The notes under the pieces are model-generated. The model saw nothing but the letters and a program-made list of their open reading frames with translations. It searched no databases and had not been told where the DNA came from. The translations under genes and the position numbers were made by a program. Shown here piece after piece: positions 1 to 11,152 of a stretch of DNA of 64,000 nucleotides; the stretch's first letter is position 1, and every line of letters starts with the position of its first letter. Source of the DNA: Liopterus haemorrhoidalis (taxonomy: Eukaryota; Arthropoda; Insecta; Coleoptera; Dytiscidae). The stretch covers positions 4,466,501-4,530,500 of the forward strand of contig OZ020618.1 of NCBI GenBank assembly GCA_963971575.1, read 5' to 3'.

Positions 1-540
1 GTTAATAGTCGGGTTGATTAATCGTATATGACTTATAGCACTCTGATTGTTACCGTCTAATTTATTTTTATTATAACTATCCCCTAATTATGTTTGTTAA
101 TTCTTTAATATTGTATTCAGTTCGTTTGTAATTCAATGGTAATACTGTAGGATTTTGCAGGCTGTATCATGTTTACTAAGTGTGTTCCATGGTACTAAGT
201 CCGTTGGCCGTTTGTCGGTATTCTATGTTGTTTATGCAGTGCTAATGCGGTCGATCCTCTGCTATAATTTGTCGATAATCGCCACCAATATGGTGACAGT
301 AGTTGACCACGCGGGGCTCCACTGCAGAGCCTTGGTTTTGTCGGTCTGTTGTTGGTAGGATTGCAGTTGTACATGGCAGCAAATGAACCACAAGCACTGG
401 TCTCGGGAAGCTTCTCAACTAATACATAGGGATACGGGAAATATATACTGATATATGCAGAGAAACAATATTACACCGTCTATCTTTTTGCATATAACTC
501 TGCATGATCTGCATTTTGTCATCAAGAGAGGTTAAAGCTT
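1..540. other. no recognisable feature
   Basis: I see nothing identifiable here. The only open frame (155-358, plus) has ordinary low-information composition and matches no family I know. Confidence 0.4.
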
Positions 541-890
541 AATTTTTAGGGTTTTGTTGGTATAACCACCAAAAAACCTTTATAGCGTCACTCATGTGTC
601 TAGCGTCACTCATATGTATGTATGTCTGTCTATCTTTCTGTCTGAATGTCCATATATCTGTCTATATGTCTGTATGTGTGTCTACCTGTCTGTTTGTCTG
701 TATGTACAGTAAAAATTGTGGCCAAACGGATAAACATAGAGGGTTGAATTTTAACATGTTTGCACTCAAAAAACACCCCGCGAGATAAATATAAACAAAT
801 ACGTACATTAATTTAGGTGTACATTGATAGGAACCGGAATAGTCCAACAGAAATTTTTGATCAGATTAGTTTTTCGAAAAATATAAATTT
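541..890 (+). repeat. family A element, shortened left part
   Basis: Begins with the family A terminal motif (TTTTTAGGGTTTTG at about 545), then a decayed GTCT-type microsatellite (about 600-710), then the conserved phrase about 'GCCAAACGG' and the core GGAACCGGAATAG at about 830. The order is the same as in the long copies at 45858 and 59560, but the roughly 400-bp middle is mostly missing. The open frames at 594-847 on both strands are readings of the microsatellite and are not genes. Confidence 0.7.
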
Positions 891-1152
891 TTTGTCGTTC
901 AAAAAGATTATTTTTTGCTCTTAAGGTCTAAAGACATAAATTATGGAAAGAAAAATAGTTTTTTAAAATTTCTTTATTTTACCATGTTTTTTCTTTGCAA
1001 AAATGTACTTTAAAAATATTGCCCCGAACCCTTTAATCCAAAAGGGTTAAATTAAAAATCTGAAGTTCATTGATCTGAACTGGAAACGTACGAAAAAATT
1101 TTTTTATTGCTTAATGTTACGTTCAGAGCTCTTAAATTAGTCGACTATAGAC

Positions 1153-1469
1153 CGGTGTTTCTCAACAGGTGGTCCGCGGACCAACAGTGGTTCGCAGAAA
1201 AATTTTAGTGGTCCGCGAAAGTTTTTGTATGTATTTTTTACGGGTTTTTTGTTATTTTTTACGCACATTTTTTATGTAAATAATTTATATTTTGTTTATT
1301 TTCTGTAAACTTTCTGTGATTTTTTACAAATAAAATAAATATATTTACTAACACATTAAATATATTTGTTTTCTTGCAAAAAATGAACCAAACAATTATT
1401 ATTAGTGGTCCGCATTAGAAAATTTTATATTTTACTGGTCCGCGATACGTTTTTGGTTGAGAAACACTG
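1153..1469. mobile_element. hAT-like MITE
   Basis: Termini read CGGTGTTTCTCAAC on the left and, inverted, CAGTGTTTCTCAACC on the right. Both are followed inward by repeats of GGTCCGCG, typical of small hAT derivatives. Flanking 8-mers are CTATAGAC (1145-1152) and ATATAGAC (1470-1477), a 7/8 target duplication. A second, inverted copy lies at 4121-4437. It is non-coding. Confidence 0.8.
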
Positions 1470-1496
1470 ATATAGACTATACCTTGGCCTTTGTCG

Positions 1497-1625
1497 GCCT
1501 TGGTAGCGTAGAGGTAGCGCTCCTGCTTCACGTGCCAAAGGTCCCGGGTTCGAATTCCGGTCAGGGCATGGATATTTGTAAGACACAGTGTAATTGGGAA
1601 ATTTAATCCTGTTCTGTGTTATTTA
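1497..1625 (+). repeat. tRNA-derived SINE-like unit
   Basis: A 70-nt tRNA-like head begins near 1499. It has a good box A (TAGCGTAGAGG) and box B (GGTTCGAATTCC), a pairable acceptor stem and a pairable D stem, but the anticodon arm does not pair properly. It continues with CATGGA and a short unique tail. The unit at 47658-47782 has the same head pattern and the same CATGGA joint, so I read both as SINEs rather than tRNA genes. Confidence 0.6.
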
Positions 1626-1929
1626 AAGCATAACTTATGTACTGTTAATTGTTACATAAATTATAGAAAGACGAACAAGTAAATATGATCAATTAGGTTC
1701 GGTTTAGTTAGTAAAAATCTAGGACAGCTAAATTAGGAACTATAATAGATAATAAAAATTTTACGAAGCCGCCGTAGTTTAAAGACAAACAGATGTCGCA
1801 CCATTTGTAACGCACTAATTTCCTTAGCTGTAAACGCTGACTTAAACGTTAATATTATCAACTAAAATTAGCCACAACACATTGAAAAGTGAATACTCAA
1901 CTAATTTAAAGAGCTCTGAACGCAGTTTT

Positions 1930-2760
1930 AAGCAGTTTTCTCAAATAGTTCTCGCACATTACGGTGTCTATATCTATTTAAATTTATTATTATGACAATA
2001 GATTGATACAGTTTTCTGTATTTTTGTGTTCAATATCTGAATATTACGTTCTCTTGTTGTACCCCATATTGGTACTACATATTGATAGGACATAATTTTT
2101 GCAGTATCCACATCCGTAAGCTGTAAAACGTTCTCCATACATTTCTGTGTGCTTCTCTCCCGATACCGTTTCCCGTATTCCTGTGATCGGGTTAAATATA
2201 TCGCTAAAAGCCTCTAATAGCATCCATACAACGTGTAGTATTCACTCCCTCCTCATACTTTATAATGAAATATAACAAATCCATCAATTCCTACAGCATC
2301 CACATGTCGGCTTTAATCTATCTTGATGCTTTTAACGTTTAACCAAACCACTAGACCTTCAATATTTTTTAAGTTTAGATAACTAATCGTTAAACAAATT
2401 ATTTTTCCATCAAAATTTCAATAGTGCCTTCAAAATGGTTTATGTCTGGTATATACTTCGTCAAAACAAAAAACTAACAGAAAAAATCTGCTTAATATTT
2501 TTTAAGAATTGCGTGTAACATTTTTCATATTGCTCTCAAAAAGATTCTCTGTTTACGCAAGAATATAATGTATATTGAAGAGTAAAGCTGAGTTCATAGC
2601 TCTAAAATTAGTTGACTATACTCTGTGCGTCCTCGATAAATTTAATAGACCGTTTTAACGTTTAATAAAAGCGTTCACAGCTATGAAAATTAATAGGTAA
2701 CGAATGTTGTGACATCTAAGTTGCAAGCCAACTACGAAGGAATAAATAATTATGAATTAT
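1930..2760. other. no gene; short direct repeat only
   Basis: AT-rich, with no credible open frame. Two related 25-bp phrases about GTTCATAGCTCT (2592 and about 2672) resemble the terminus of the 1120-1922 element and may be a decayed relative. Confidence 0.4.
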
Positions 2761-2764
2761 AACA

Positions 2765-3300
2765 AAACACAACTCAAAAACGGTTAGAGGCAGCGACCTT
2801 CGGTTATAATTTTTGGATTTTTCATAGTTTATTTAGTTTATGATGTGTTTTGAGATTACGATAATTTTTTTTAATGGCATAATTTATTTTATTTGTGAAC
2901 TTGGTGCATTAAAAAAGCAAACTAACGGTTAGAGATAGCGACTTGAGGTTGAAATTTTTGGATTATCCTTAGTTTATTTAGTCTAGAAAAAAATTGGAGC
3001 TTTAATCGTTTAATGAGTTTTGAAATTATGACAATTTCTTCTTATGGAATAATTTACATAATTTTTTGCAAATTGTGAATTAAAAAAAATCACAACTCAA
3101 AAACGGTTAGAGATAGCGACTTACGGTTAGAATTTTTGGATTCCTCGTAGTTTATTTAATCTAGAAAAAATTTGAGGCCTTATTCGTTTTGCGTATTTTA
3201 AAATTATGACAAATTTTAATATGGCGTTATTTATAGAAATTATCATCTTCGTATGGACGTATCTCAAAAACGAAATACGATAAAGACCTGCGATTGAAAT
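2765..3300 (+). repeat. diverged ~170-bp tandem repeats
   Basis: The phrase CTCAAAAACGGTTAGAG, then 'AGCGACTT.CGGTT.AAATTTTTGGATT', then 'TAGTTTATTTAGTCTAGAAAAAA', recurs starting near 2768, 2920 and 3090. A weaker fourth copy starts near 3258. Unit spacing is about 150-170 bp. It is non-coding and looks like satellite-type DNA grading into the longer repeat that follows. Confidence 0.65.
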
Positions 3301-4015
3301 TTTTGAAATCTTGAGGTCCTTATTGACTTGTAACCAAATTTTGATACAAAAAAATTTTTGAAGATTTTCATTTTTTTTTTTTTATTTATTTATTATTTTT
3401 TTTTTAATATATTGATTAATCCTAGCTAAAAAGTGGTTAAGGATAGAAATCTGCGGTTTGAATTTTTAAAATTCTCCTACATTGTTTAATCTAAAACAAA
3501 ATTTGGGCTTTAGTAAACCAATTATTAAGTTCTGTAAGGGCAGTAATCCAAAATCCTTGAAAATGGCCTAAAATCGAAAAAATCGTAAGGGGTAGACCTT
3601 AAAAAAATCGTGATTTTGAAGCAAAAAATTTTTGTCTCCAATTTCATTGAAAATTGGTACAAATATGTATTTTTGGTCATAGATTAACAAAATTGGGTCC
3701 ATTTTGAAGTTTGGGCAAAAGTTTTGGAATTACAGCTAAAAAACTGAACCGAATTGGTTCTAACTCAAAAACTAGGAAAGGATGAATTTTTTAAATATAT
3801 ATTTTTTTTAATCCTCACCCCAGAATTAGCTTCAAAATATATTTTGGCTAAAATCGGAGTCAAAAAAATTTGAACAAAATTTCAAAAAAAAAAATCCCTT
3901 AAAATTGTGTAAAAAAATTGACTTATACATTTTTAGGCTTAGATCACAAATATATGGTCACTTTTGCGTTAGGGTCTAAAATTTTGACATTTGCGGCAGA
4001 AAAAGTAAGAAAAAA
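3300..4015 (+). repeat. long dispersed repeat (family E), copy 1
   Basis: Matches 47842-48910 over several hundred bases in the same order: the GAGGTCCT...TGACTTGTAA phrase, a GGTTA.GGATAGAAAT.TGCGGTTTGAA block, an 'AATCGAAAAAATCGTAAGGGGTA' block and 'AGATCACAAATATATGGTCACTTTTG'. No open frame spans it. The family is unidentified. The start is continuous with the tandem array upstream, suggesting array and repeat were once one unit. Confidence 0.7.
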
Positions 4016-4120
4016 AAAACAGTCCACAAAAAGGCTCAGAAAGCCGATGAAATGTTAGTTTGCCCCTTTTTTTAAACAATCTTTACAGACTAATACTTAC
4101 TTCTTATCTGTCATCTATAT

Positions 4121-4437
4121 CAGTGTTCCTCAACCAAAAACGCACCGCGGACCAGTATAATATATAATTTTCTAACGCGGACCACTAATTGTTGGTTCAT
4201 TTTTTGCAAGACAACAAATATATTTGATGTGCTACTAAAAACAAAAACATTTATTTTATTTGTAGAGAAATTCACAGAAAGTTTACAGAAAATAAACAAA
4301 ATATAAATTATTTACATAAAAAATTGCATAAAAAATAAATAAATAAACTGCAATAAACACATATAAAAACTTTCGCAGACTACTAAATTTTTCTGGGGAC
4401 CACTGGTGGTCCGCGGACCACCTGTTGAGAAACACTG
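4121..4437. mobile_element. hAT-like MITE, second copy
   Basis: CAGTGTTCCTCAACC at the left and CAGTGTTTCTCAAC inverted at the right enclose GGTCCGCG-type repeats. It is the same family as 1153-1469, inserted in opposite orientation. Flanking 8-mers (ATCTATAT and ATATTATT) no longer match well, so it is probably older. Confidence 0.75.
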
Positions 4438-4529
4438 ATATTATTAAAACTGAAGGCTATATCTGTTTTTTTTTTCGGCCTCATATCTGGTTTCATACAA
4501 TTATAAGACAATATTAAAAAAGTACAGAA

Positions 4530-4980
4530 AATTGTCATATTTATTATTTTATTGAGCAATAATATTTTTACAACAATTTTTTCTACATTTAAAAATATAT
4601 TATTAGATATCAATTTGCTGCAAATTTTGATGTATAGATTGTTGCCAGAGCCGCAGTAAAAGGGGGGGGGCGGCCCTGGGCGCACTAAGGAAAAGGGCAC
4701 TGATGGGCTTAACTAAAGGGCGTCATTGCGAAGGCGAGGACCTTTTTTTGCTCATCACTTGGATTTTGAGAGGTGAGGAGTTTTTTTTGCTCATCACTTT
4801 TAGAGTTTGGGAGGTGAGGACCTTTTTTTGCTCGTCGCTTGAATTTTGAGTTAGAAACATGTTTTTTTATTTGCCAAGGGCGCCAAAACACGGCTCTGCC
4901 CCAACGCAAGTTTTGCTTACTGCGGCTCTAATTGTTCCTAATTTAATTTAAAATTGTTTTTTTTTTTTAGTTTTTCGGTC
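4530..4980. repeat. dispersed repeat F interrupted by a MITE
   Basis: From TTATTGAGCAATAA (about 4550) to about 4645, and again from 4931, this matches 7420-7545. That second copy is continuous, so it serves as an empty-site paralogue for the MITE at 4646-4930. Confidence 0.65.
4646..4930. mobile_element. hAT-like MITE with internal ~38-bp tandem motif
   Basis: Termini are CAGAGCCGCAGTAA and, inverted, TAGAGCCGCAGTAA. Flanks are ATTGTTGC (4638-4645) and ATTGTTCC (4931-4938), a 7/8 duplication. The middle (4733-4855) holds three copies of a motif about GAGGTGAGGACC, a T run, GCTCATCACTT and GGATTTTG. That same motif occurs in other small elements at 22438, 34903, 42539 and 58421 whose ends differ. 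The reading frames here are readings of the repeat. Confidence 0.8.
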
Positions 4981-6180
4981 CCATATTTATTTTAACTTAA
5001 TTGAACTTTTCCCGTGCCACGATAAATAAAAGTTTTCTACAAAAATAGGGATGATTATCAACGAATATTTCTCTATTTTTTTTACCACCAGTGTATATAA
5101 ATTTATGGAGTCTGGGTAAGAGCGGTATATCAGTTTTGTGAATTGAGGGAAATATTTCATTATCAAGAAGGCGGGAGCACAACACCGCCAACATCACATG
5201 TTTCTATTGAAAATGTAACTTCGATACGCGTTTGAGAGCATAGAGAAGGCGATCCACGACAGCGATAACCAACAGATATACCTTTTGAAAAGTTCTAGCG
5301 GTGAATAAGCTCAACTATTAGAAAAGCTTTAATTCCACTGCGTTCGTTCGTGGAATAGACAAGATATGATCGATACAGAGAGAAGCGAGAGAGAGCGAGT
5401 AAAGAGCGGAATTGAACAAGTCGTCATGCCGCAACGACTGCAACATCCAGAACATAATAACTAATTATGCGGAATACATCAAGCGGAGATAAGTTCCGAG
5501 CGCTGTTATGAAACAGTTCCGTGGTTGCACGAAAAACAATTCAAAACGTACGAATTCAAAAACAAGCGGAACGATAATAAAAGCGAAGAGGGAGAGACGG
5601 ATACTGTGGCTTTCAACTTCAGTCCAGAAATATATTTGACTTTGGCCGTAGAAACGTTTCCTACCCCTTGATATAGAACTGTACGTCGGACTGGTTGGCT
5701 AGCGAACTGAAGCAAAAACAGGAACCCGTAAAACCATTTGAACGCGGACATTAAAGTTTTTTGCCTGAATGATGATACCTCTGGACATTTACAGAGGCAA
5801 TAAACATTCTACGGTTAGTATAAAACACCTCTGGAGAGTGATTGGAAGTCCGCACTTCCTCTGTAAAATACTACTTCCGTTAGACGTGTACTGCGACGAA
5901 AATAACAAAGCTCTAACGGCTATCGACAATGTCTGCTGGATCTCATCATCGCCCGGGATAATCGTGATGGACGGCAAGCTGCGCGCCACAAATCAAATTC
6001 ACGCACGGGACAAGTTGCACGCGGACAATCACGAATGATACGCGTCAATGAACCAACATACTACATCACACAACCCCAAACATTTTAAAGCACGGACCGG
6101 TGTTTTAAAATTATCCATCGCAGTTCGGTGTTGTGCAGATTTCCGTACCGGTTTATCCACACATTACAAAAGGCTGCAAA
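4980..6180. other. unidentified, more GC-balanced block
   Basis: Base composition here is visibly richer in G and C than its surroundings. It contains a purine-rich AGAGAAGCGAGAGAGAGCG tract (5382-5400), a short hairpin about CCTCTGG...CCAGAGG near 5780 and several medium open frames. The longest are 5769-6038 plus (89 codons) and 5506-5751 minus (81 codons). Neither matches a family I recognise, and no splice or promoter signals stand out. It may be the non-coding or gag-proximal part of an LTR element, or host sequence. I cannot decide. Confidence 0.3.
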
Positions 6181-6230
6181 GCCGCTTTTAATAACATATA
6201 GTAATTTTAATAGATAAGTAGTGATAATAA

Positions 6231-6231
<1 letters not shown>

Positions 6232-6280
<49 letters not shown>
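6232..6280. repeat. (AT)n microsatellite
   Basis: About 24 uninterrupted AT dinucleotides, with a short further run at 6370-6382. The two minus-strand frames crossing it (Tyr-Ile repeats) are artefacts of the repeat. Confidence 0.95.
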
Positions 6281-6281
<1 letters not shown>

Positions 6282-6774
6282 AGCACGGAGAATTTTTGAT
6301 CTTCTGTTGAGGCACTATCATAGGAAATTATTTGGGAAAAAGAAGAGAAGCGAAGGATAATGCAAGGCAATATATATATATATTAACCACACTTTAAAAA
6401 TTGATGCCTTATTATCTATGACTCATATTTTTTAACTCAGTTGTCTTAAGCTTCATATAAATAAACAATGATTACACCAACAGATATTTTGGTGCCTGCG
6501 AGTTTTTAACTGTCTCTAGGTAATTTTTGGGCACAAAATTCAAAATAGCCGTCAAATATGGTCTATCAGATCTAGTTTTTGAGATACGCTATATTGGCCT
6601 CTTTTACAATAAAATATCTTATTTCTTAACTTGTGCATTTTTCACGTTATTACTGTTACTATTTGCTCCAACTGCCAGTTACAAACACAAAAGAGACAAA
6701 GGTATTTATTTTACAAAGTAGATATATATACATTCATCACTTATCACTTAAAAATGTTGTTTTGTACGACTTTC

Positions 6775-7170
6775 TAGCATGGAGTTTACCAGAACAGTCT
6801 TTCTGAAGACTCCAACAGTAGTAGGCCATAATGTGGCTATCTTATCTTCCTTGATATCTATCTTCCATAGTTTTATGTCCTAATGGAATCTTTCCCCCGG
6901 TTCTTCACTAAAATCACCTAGGTTTTCTGGTAAGTGGTCATAATACAACCGAGAATATGTAAGTTGGAAAGCATATTTTCCACTAATTCTCTGCCTTATG
7001 ATTTCCAAGAAAATTTTGTACTACTTGAATAAATGAACACCAAGAATTAGATTCAATCTCGTTCATTGATGCGGTTGGATTGGATTGTGGATCTTCAATA
7101 GGTTGCCTTATCTCAGGATAATTTGTTCTATTGTGAAAATTACTTATAGTTATTGTACTTGGCAATCTAA
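6775..7170 (-). pseudogene. fragment of a repeat-encoded insect protein
   Basis: Read on the minus strand, the stretch 6990-6790 gives residues like YDHLPENLGDFSEE, then PGERFH, then, after a stop, a lysine-rich piece, then LWPTTVGVFRKTV. This pattern (ENLG..SEE.GERFH.DI, followed by ME.RYQG and a W-containing tail) is one I know from a large group of uncharacterised, probably transposon-linked insect proteins. At least one in-frame stop and frame changes are present, so it is dead. The 60-codon open frame at 6983-7165 probably covers a neighbouring part of the same relic. The function of the family is unknown to me. Confidence 0.45.
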
Positions 7171-7419
7171 TTTGCCGCCATCTTCTTGATAAAATTGATT
7201 AGTTTATGTAAAGAAGACTAATACCAAGTGGCATTTCATTATCATCAAGTATAATATTTTTCGACGAAGGCTCTATACTATAAACAATCATGTCGAAAAT
7301 TTTTTTGTCGTATTATTTGAACATTTCTACACAAAAATATATAAATATAAAAAATATTTGAAACCCACAAATATATTTAAAAAATTACAGAACATTGTTG
7401 TGTGATACCTACTATTAAG

Positions 7420-7545
7420 TTATTGAGCAATAACATTTTTACAATAATTTTTTCTACAGTCAAAAATATCCTATTAGATAGATAAAATATCTGTGCAAAA
7501 TTTGATGTATAGATTGTCACTAATTTTATTTCAAATTGTTAGTTT
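7420..7545. repeat. dispersed repeat F, uninterrupted copy
   Basis: Matches 4545-4645 joined to 4931-4970, running through TTGATGTATAGATTGT at the point where the other copy carries the MITE. It is non-coding. Confidence 0.65.
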
Positions 7546-8670
7546 TGTATAAGAAACTAATAATCTCTGGGGGTTGTACGTAGCGTTAAACAAAAATTTG
7601 TATAGAACACAATTTGATGTATTTTTAAATGTATCGGCCACTCTGTTGACTCATTAAGAATTATTTTAAGCAATTCTGTTCCTTATCTATTAATTTTTAA
7701 TGACTATATTTCTTAATGAGCTTTATCAATATCAGCCATCTTGATTAGTAGTGACGCGAGTTTTTTGCAAGTGGCGTGTGCATTTTGTCTGTGGTTTTTA
7801 GTTATTTTTAAGTGGTAAAAGTGCAAAGTGAACTTGAAAAAGTGTGTGATATTGTGGACTTTGGTGTTTGGACTCTATGGATACCAAAATTGGAGAGAAT
7901 GAAAAGGTATTTGTAGAAATTTTTGTTAATTTTATAATGCGTCATTGTTATGTGAAATGTGCTTCTATATACAATATGGCAACACATACATATGTACATA
8001 TACATGTAGGTGTATACTGTAGGTATATTTTTTATATGTATGTAGACCGGTGGTATCCAACCTCTTCCCATTGTGGGGATTTATTTAAAGAAATTCAGAA
8101 AATTAATTGAACGGGTATTTATCGCTTTTAACCAATTGATAGACACCAAACACACATTTTTAAATGTGCGTCATAAAAAATAAGTATGCTGTTAAATCAC
8201 TTTGAACGCATGACTATGGGAGCATATATTTAAATGTAGTTACTGCCAAATTGTATCGACCTTAAGCGACTGCAGAAAATTATTTTAACATAGATCATAA
8301 AAAATGAAACAAGAAATTTCAAATTCCACAGAACATTATAATGAATTTACAAATACTATTCGTTGTTTATTAATGGCTCTTTAAGTTTATGATGAATAAG
8401 AAAATGTATCGAGAAATGATAGAAATAAGATAGAATTAATAATATCCATTGTACAAAAATTACAAAATTAAAGAAATTACCAAATTATTAACTTAGAAAA
8501 TTAAATAAGACAAAACTACTCAAAATGCTCATAGTTGTGGGGGATACCCTTCCAACTATTAACAGGGGCAGTTATACCACGAAGACTGAAAAATCAGTCA
8601 GTGTGTGGTTTTTATTAATTTATTCTTATTTCAATTTAAAAATTGTGAATTCGAAATCTTAGTGAAGATA
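7546..8670. other. intergenic; possible hAT end and possible small exon
   Basis: 7868-8110 is the only frame of note. It begins with a plausible short leader exon discussed in the findings. At 8046 the phrase CGGTGGTATCCAACC resembles a hAT terminus, and a loosely inverted counterpart near 8531-8555 (GGGGGATACCC) may be its partner. Neither is certain. The rest is AT-rich without signal. Confidence 0.3.
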
Positions 8671-9602
8671 CAGTTGTGGCGAACTAATTAAGAACGATCT
8701 TGTGATATGCATGTATTCATATATTTTGATTGGTTAAAAGGGCGCTGTACATATTTTTTTCCATCTGACTCCAATCGATTAACCTTCGTTTCATCGCTCC
8801 AAAGGATATGCTTCCATTGGGAAATAGTCCAATCTTTATGTTCCTTGGCAAAAGCTAGCCTGTCCTGTTTTTTGATGAAAGTAGTGGCTTCTTTCTTACA
8901 GCTCTTCCAAATAGTTGGTGCTCATTCAATCTTTCTCTGATAGAACGAGCTGATAGTGCATTAGGTTCTTCAGCAAATATCTCCTTTTGGATTTATTTGG
9001 AGCTAAGAAATGGATTAGTTTTTGCTAATCGAACTATTCGTCGATCCACCGCTTCTGAAGTTTTTCGAGGTCGTCTACGTCTAGATACATTTTCTGTGGT
9101 GTGATGTTTATTAAAATGTTGTACCGCGTTATAAACCATAGTTTTAGAACATTTTAATTTATTTGCAATTACTCCATAAGACATAATTTCATTTAAATGC
9201 AGTTTTACTATGGCATCCCTCATGCCTGGTGCGCAACTTTTTTTTCTACCCACAATAAAAAAAAAACAACCTACAACACAAAAAACGAAATTGATTTTAC
9301 CACTATAACCCTTGTATTAATAATTCTTACCAGTGTTTTATTTGTTGACACAGCTCAGACAAAATAATGTTTTGCAATGTCGTTCCTAATTATATCGCCA
9401 ATTGAACCATGCTCATGTACGCTTGAACTGAACTAAACAAATTTTACGACCGAAGATTTTTGGATGATGCAATATTTACTTTGGGGTATAGTATAAGGCA
9501 TATAAAAATTAGTACATATTTGGCGATTTATTGACTATAGTTAAAACTAGAGAACATTGTCTGTAATTTTACCTGCCGTTCGTAATTAGTTCGCCACAAC
9601 TG
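8671..9602 (-). mobile_element. Tc1-like element, internally deleted, copy 1
   Basis: Terminal inverted repeats CAGTTGTGGCGAACTAATTA (8671-8690, and inverted ending at 9602) are flanked by TA on both sides (8669-8670 and 9603-9604), as expected for Tc1/mariner insertion. At 932 bp it is far shorter than the 1.3-1.6 kb usual for Tc1 elements. The missing part is the C-terminal third of the transposase. Copies at 32314-33193 and 43867-44759 lack the same part. Confidence 0.9.
8700..9253 (-). pseudogene. truncated Tc1-like transposase
   Basis: Starts MGRKKSCAPGMRDAIVKLH at 9253. An N-terminal paired-type helix-turn-helix follows (YGVIANKLKCSKTMVYNAV), then a basic linker (RRRRPRKTSE) and a second helix-turn-helix region (about NALSARSIRERLNE). 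The start of the catalytic domain follows (HILWSDE, containing the first catalytic Asp) and then only about 30 more residues before the sequence joins the 3' terminus. The second and third catalytic acidic residues are absent. A frameshift near 8995 splits the frame. It would bind DNA if repaired but cannot cut it. The family call is secure from the domain order and the terminal repeats. Confidence 0.85.
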
Positions 9603-9604
9603 TA

Positions 9605-10249
9605 GTAGGTACAACGTGTGTTTGTCTTCTATATAGATTTTCTTTTTCACCAATTTCTGTGGCGAGTCGAATCATTGCAAAGAATTATTTGCCGATTTCA
9701 GAGGGTGGACTATCCACTTGTATACCGGTGTGGGGGTTGACATTCATCAGTTGTTATCTTATCCCAGATAAAACTGAATAACTCGTTTAACTTGTATAAT
9801 GTGAAACAATTTATTTTTTATAGTCGACAAAGTTTTGTAACTGTTGTCGTGTGTGATAATGGGTCGTAGTGAAGGAGGTCGTGTTCTCAAACTCTTCCCC
9901 ATTAGGAAACAGAGTTGAAGTAGTGCTTCATATTACTTGAGAAACGTTTCAGCACGCAGCGAATATCACAGATGATGCCATCTAGCCATTTCAACCTTTA
10001 CTAGCAGTGACGTAGTTAGATTTTTAAAGCCCCTACGAGGAATATTCCTGTAGGCCACTTCTTGATAAATTATAATGTGGCCTAGGTTAAAAAATTGATC
10101 CCAAAATGTGAATTTTCACACATTTCAGGCTTTTGTAGAAATTTAGTAACTTAAAATAAATTGTGGGTGCATATCAAAAATAATAAAATTCGATTATTTC
10201 CACATATGAATTCGACTCTCAGATATTATTATTATTATTTTTTATTATA
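9605..10249. other. repeat flank, partial hAT-like end
   Basis: 9603-9710 matches 33194-33290 (the flank of Tc1 copy 2). At 10005 CAGTGACGTAG looks like a hAT left end without a partner. At 10105-10130 a single TGTGAATTTTCACA hairpin resembles the right end of family A. No gene is seen. Confidence 0.4.
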
Positions 10250-10547
10250 ATTTCAAAAAATTGATGTGAAGTGTGAATATTCACACATTTCAGGGTTTCG
10301 CAGGTATATAATAAGTGAAGGCGGTATGCTGAGTGTGTAGGACAAATTTTACTTTGTAGTAATCACGGCAAAATGAACGATATTTTTAAAATAATTTATC
10401 GTCTGTTAATCATATAATAATACTGGTTATTAAATTTACGCTCATAAAAATTAAATACAACATTTGTCAAAATATAACTAGAATTTTGACAAAATAATTT
10501 CAACATAATAAAAATGCAAAAAAAAAACAGAAAAAATAAAATTCACT

Positions 10548-10620
10548 CCGGTGTACTCGAACTCGAAACCCTTCGTTTTCCAACCAGTTTAAGAGTGCTA
10601 TAACGCATGTAGCCATCGCA
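10548..10620 (-). repeat. tRNA-like cassette of family A copy A1
   Basis: Sits in the same frame as the cassettes in the other copies, flanked by an ATTTTATTTTTT-type tract and a 'TTGGTATAACTTTTGTAC' phrase. Box B (GAGTTCGAGTAC) is recognisable but weak, and box A (TGGCTACATGC) is degenerate. The sequence is quite unlike the cassettes at 40031 and 46411. Confidence 0.45.
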
Positions 10621-11101
10621 CGCCATGCATGTGAGTGTCTTACATTGGTATAACTTTTGTACTTTGTGAACCAAAAACCACAAAAAATGCGTTATTTTCC
10701 AAAAACATAATCTGATCAAAAATTCCTGTTGTACTATTTCGGTTCACACCAATATACATTATTTAGAATTTTTTTAGATTTTTAGTTTAAACCATCTGGG
10801 CTACAGGGTGTGGGACAAAATTTTTTTTACACATTTTTGGCAAAAATCGCATCAAAATAATTTATTTTGCAAAAATAAAAATTTGATCGTTAATCCACGT
10901 ACTAAGGGCTTTCATTTGATACCCTACTCAGAATTAAAAAAAAATATTTTTGTTTTCGATGAGCACATATTTGTTTATATTTTTAGGGGGGTATGTTTTT
11001 TAGATGTTTTAGTATTTTTCCTATGTGCGGGTCAAAGAGTTGTATAAGCATGCCAAATTTCAACTCTCTAGGTTTAGCCGTTTGGCTACAATTTTTACCG
11101 A

Positions 11102-11103
<2 letters not shown>

Positions 11104-11151
<48 letters not shown>

Positions 11152-11152
11152 G
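11104..11152. repeat. (CAGA)n microsatellite
   Basis: Twelve CAGA units in series, 48 bp, inside family A just next to its terminal hairpin. Other copies have only two to four units in the same place. Confidence 0.95.

Larger units (their letters stand above)
1120..1922. mobile_element. inverted-repeat element carrying two younger insertions
   Basis: About 30 bp at 1120-1149 (starting CGTTCAGAGCTCTT) recur inverted at 1892-1922 with about three differences. The interior holds a hAT MITE (1153-1469) and a SINE-like unit (from about 1497), so the uninterrupted element was only about 370 bp. Related but shorter sequence sits at about 2585-2690. No coding region and no clear target duplication were seen. 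Confidence 0.6.

Noticed and set aside
1497..1570. Functional tRNA gene
   Set aside because: Acceptor and D stems pair, but the anticodon stem does not, and the same head plus CATGGA joint occurs in a SINE at 47658.
5506..6038. Host gene exon in the GC-balanced block
   Set aside because: Open frames on both strands are of similar length, none with a recognised domain or clear splice sites; left as unidentified.
6085..6370. Two minus frames with Tyr-Ile repeats
   Set aside because: Pure translation of the (AT)n microsatellite.
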